In this document: in pieces, positions 63,101 to 64,000 of the stretch
How positions within the stretch are numbered: the first letter of the stretch is position 1
Layout of the letters: every line of letters starts with the position of its first letter
NCBI GenBank assembly: GCA_900540865.1
Contig: UQHH01000005.1
Span: 1 to 64,000, forward strand
Origin: an uncultured Oscillospiraceae bacterium
GTDB lineage: Bacteria; Bacillota; Clostridia; Oscillospirales; Acutalibacteraceae
Length of the DNA: 64,000 nt
Direction of reading: 5' to 3'
Translations under genes and position numbers: made by a program
The notes under the pieces: model-generated
What the model was told of the DNA's origin: nothing
Databases searched by the model: none
The model's input: only the letters and a program-made list of their open reading frames with translations

Positions 63101-64000
63101 CGGAAAGGTAAGCTATGTTATTTCCACCTCCTCGAAGGGGCGTATCCCAACGCGTGACAGCGTAAAAATCCGCAGGAAGACGGTCGAGCGCAATATACCG
63201 TGCCTGACCTCCGTCGACACGGCGAACGCCCTCGCGGGCTGCCTGCGCAGCCGGTACTCCACGCGCAACACGGAGCTTGTAGACATCAACCACATGAGAA
63301 GCGAAAAGATGAAGTACGAGTTCACGAAGATGCAGGGCTGCGGCAACGACTACATCTATTTCAACTGCCTGAAAAATACCATTACCAATCCGGAGGGCCT
63401 GAGCGTGCGCCTTTCCGACAGGCGCTACGGCATCGGCGGAGACGGCATTATTTTAATCTGCCCGTCTGAGGTGGCGGACGCTAAGATGCGGATGTTCAAC
63501 CTCGACGGCTCTGAGGGCAGGATGTGCGGCAACGGCGTGCGCTGCATCGGAAAGTTCCTCTATGACCATGATTTAGTCGCGGAGGATAAGGACACCGTAT
63601 CCATCGAGACGCTGAGCGGCGTCAAGACGCTCAAGGTCTATAAGCAGGACGGGGAGGTCAAACGCCTGCGCGTCGATATGGGCAAGGCGGAGCTTGACCC
63701 GAAATACATCCCGGTTGCGATGGATAAGGATAAAATCATTGACGAGCCGGTTCAGATTGACGGCAAGGAATACAATATTACCTGTGTTTCCATGGGCAAC
63801 CCACACTGTGTCGTCTTTGTGGACAATATAGACGGACTGGACATAGAGGACATCGGGCCGAAGTTCGAGCACGACAGCCTTTTCCCGGAGCGTGTCAACG
63901 CGGAATTTGTAAAGGTGCTCGACGCGCATACCATCCGTATGAGGGTATGGGAGCGCGGCAGCGGCGAAACATGGGCCTGCGGGACGGGCGCGTGCGCCGT
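60108..64000 (+). CDS. carB-dapF: Carbamoyl-phosphate synthase large subunit fused to diaminopimelate epimerase (3' end outside window)
   Basis: No in-frame stop occurs from ATG 60108 to the window end (about 1297 codons). Residues 1-1067 are a full CarB: two ATP-grasp halves (VMVIGSGPIVIGQAAEFDYAG and the second IIVFGSGPIRIGQG) and the C-terminal allosteric domain ending NTELVDINHM. A linker of about five residues (RSEK) leads to DapF: KMQGCGNDYIYFN, first catalytic Cys in GRMCGNGVRC and second in ETWACGTGACA. There is no SD before ATG 63309, the DapF-like start, so separate translation is unlikely. CarB makes carbamoyl phosphate; DapF makes meso-DAP. The 3' end of the DapF part is outside the window. 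Confidence 0.88.
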   Translation, partial: MPLNKDIKRVMVIGSGPIVIGQAAEFDYAGTQACRALKEEGLEVILINSNPATIMTDNAMADKIYIEPLTLETVKRVIEKERPDSLLSTLGGQTGLTLSMQLAKEGFLERNNVKLLGANPETIDKAEDRQLFKDTMEAIGQPVIPSKVVTDVESAVDFANEIGYPLIIRPAFTLGGTGGGIVENEEELREITSNGLALSPITQVLVEKCISGWKEIEFEVMRDSKGNVITVCSMENFDPVGVHTGDSIVIAPTVTLADKEYQMLRSASLNIISALGVEGGCNCQFALHPESSQYAVIEVNPRVSRSSALASKATGYPIAKVAAKIAIGYTLSEIKNAVTGTTYACFEPALDYVVVKLPKWPFDKFVYAKRSLGTQMKATGEVMAIAPTFEQAIMKAVRGAEISLDTLNSDKFVNMPVEMLRNRLKVCDDERLFCVYQALKKGITVDEVHSITMIDEWFLEKLLKLIDMEKRLSREELSGELYLEAKNMGFLDRVITKLSGKEIKTPAQPVYKMVDTCAAEFAAQTPYFYSTFDEENEAKEFIEANKTGKKTIIVFGSGPIRIGQGIEFDYASVHCVWALKEAGYEVVIVNNNPETVSTDFDTADRLYFEPLTTEDVMGVINTEHPYGVVVAFGGQTAIKLTKYLSDHGVNILGTSADSIDKAEDRERFDELLEKHHIMRPQGFTVMTTEEALEEASKIGYPVLMRPSYVLGGQNMIIAYNDDDIVEYMSIILSQNIENPVLIDKYLMGTELEVDAICDGEDILIPGIMEHIERAGVHSGDSIAVYPAWNINDEMTQKIIQSSRDLALSLDTKGLVNIQYLIYNDDLYVIEVNPRSSRTIPYISKVTGVPMVDLATRAMLGEKLKDMGYGTGLYKKSPYIAVKVPVFSFEKLINVDNHLGPEMKSTGEVLGIAETLEEALYKGLVGAGYKMTKSGGVLITVRNSDKGEIGDVAKKYAELGFKIYATKGTADVLKEYGIDAEVVGKIHESADNTLTLIESGKVSYVISTSSKGRIPTRDSVKIRRKTVERNIPCLTSVDTANALAGCLRSRYSTRNTELVDINHMRSEKMKYEFTKMQGCGNDYIYFNCLKNTITNPEGLSVRLSDRRYGIGGDGIILICPSEVADAKMRMFNLDGSEGRMCGNGVRCIGKFLYDHDLVAEDKDTVSIETLSGVKTLKVYKQDGEVKRLRVDMGKAELDPKYIPVAMDKDKIIDEPVQIDGKEYNITCVSMGNPHCVVFVDNIDGLDIEDIGPKFEHDSLFPERVNAEFVKVLDAHTIRMRVWERGSGETWACGTGACA

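Noticed and set aside
1..64000. CRISPR arrays, tRNA or rRNA genes
   Set aside because: No regularly spaced repeats and no tRNA T-loop/acceptor pattern or rRNA segment was noticed on reading; a tRNAscan or Infernal run would settle it.

Overview
The window looks like a chromosome segment of a gut-type clostridium (Bacillota, Clostridia, probably an Oscillospirales-like lineage). The signs are sigma-A promoters with TTGACA/TATAAT boxes, strong AGGAGG ribosome sites, a GlgC/GlgD pair, ThyX instead of ThyA, RNase Y, a CD3324-family protein and clostridial-type phage tail genes. Most of the window is moderately GC-rich. The first 3.4 kb and several patches inside the phage genes are clearly AT-rich, which marks recent acquisition or recombination.

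Layout. (1) 1-3.2 kb: an AT-rich accessory region with the end of an unknown gene and a KAP-family P-loop NTPase. Its apparent truncation is caused by 27 nt of Illumina Nextera (Tn5) adapter at 1324-1350, not by mutation. (2) 3.3-17.5 kb: a headless siphophage-type tail and lysis locus. It has a sigma-A promoter with a LexA box in its spacer, an ArpU/DUF1492-like late activator, a second promoter with three 9-bp repeats overlapping the -35, then tail terminator, tube, frameshifted chaperone, an inserted zinc-ribbon membrane gene, tape measure, distal tail, endopeptidase-like protein, three fibre/baseplate proteins, amidase, a coiled-coil membrane protein and holin. No terminase, portal, capsid, integrase or repressor is present. 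This is the layout expected of an SOS-inducible F-type tailocin, or of a prophage decaying into one. (3) 17.6-20.7 kb: lyxose isomerase, diguanylate cyclase, an acetyltransferase and a CD3324-family protein. (4) 20.9-24.1 kb: a Crp/Fnr regulator divergent from thioredoxin, rhodanese and a CoA-disulfide reductase-rhodanese fusion, with a Crp-like operator between them; probably sulfane-sulfur or disulfide control. (5) 24.3-28.5 kb: an ABC exporter with a giant coiled-coil FtsX permease, followed by a 690-bp repeat element with inverted ends. (6) 29.4-32.7 kb: ilvBNC on the minus strand. (7) 32.8-34.6 kb: lipoprotein, acetyltransferase, pentapeptide-repeat protein. (8) 34.8-40.8 kb: glycogen operon glgBCDA, minus strand, with a clear promoter. 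(9) 41.1-43.7 kb: a LuxE-LuxC acyl reductase pair without luciferase genes. (10) 43.8-46.9 kb: gap and rny. (11) 47.1-50.7 kb: an orphan fibre-amidase-holin cassette related to the end of the tail locus. (12) 50.8-58.8 kb: thyX, tmk, DUF2156, acetyltransferase, DJ-1, 5-formyl-THF cyclo-ligase, mltG, a U32 peptidase-family gene and an ANTAR regulator. (13) 58.9 kb to the end: carA, then carB fused in frame to dapF and running off the window.

How the parts fit together. The strongest candidate for an undescribed system is the headless tail locus plus the orphan fibre/lysin/holin cassette 30 kb away. DNA damage would release LexA, switch on the activator, and the activator would fire the tail and lysis genes. 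The second cassette could supply alternative receptor-binding and lysis proteins. The second striking point is the carB-dapF fusion, which joins carbamoyl-phosphate synthesis to meso-diaminopimelate formation in one polypeptide. No tRNA, rRNA, CRISPR array or intact insertion sequence was seen.
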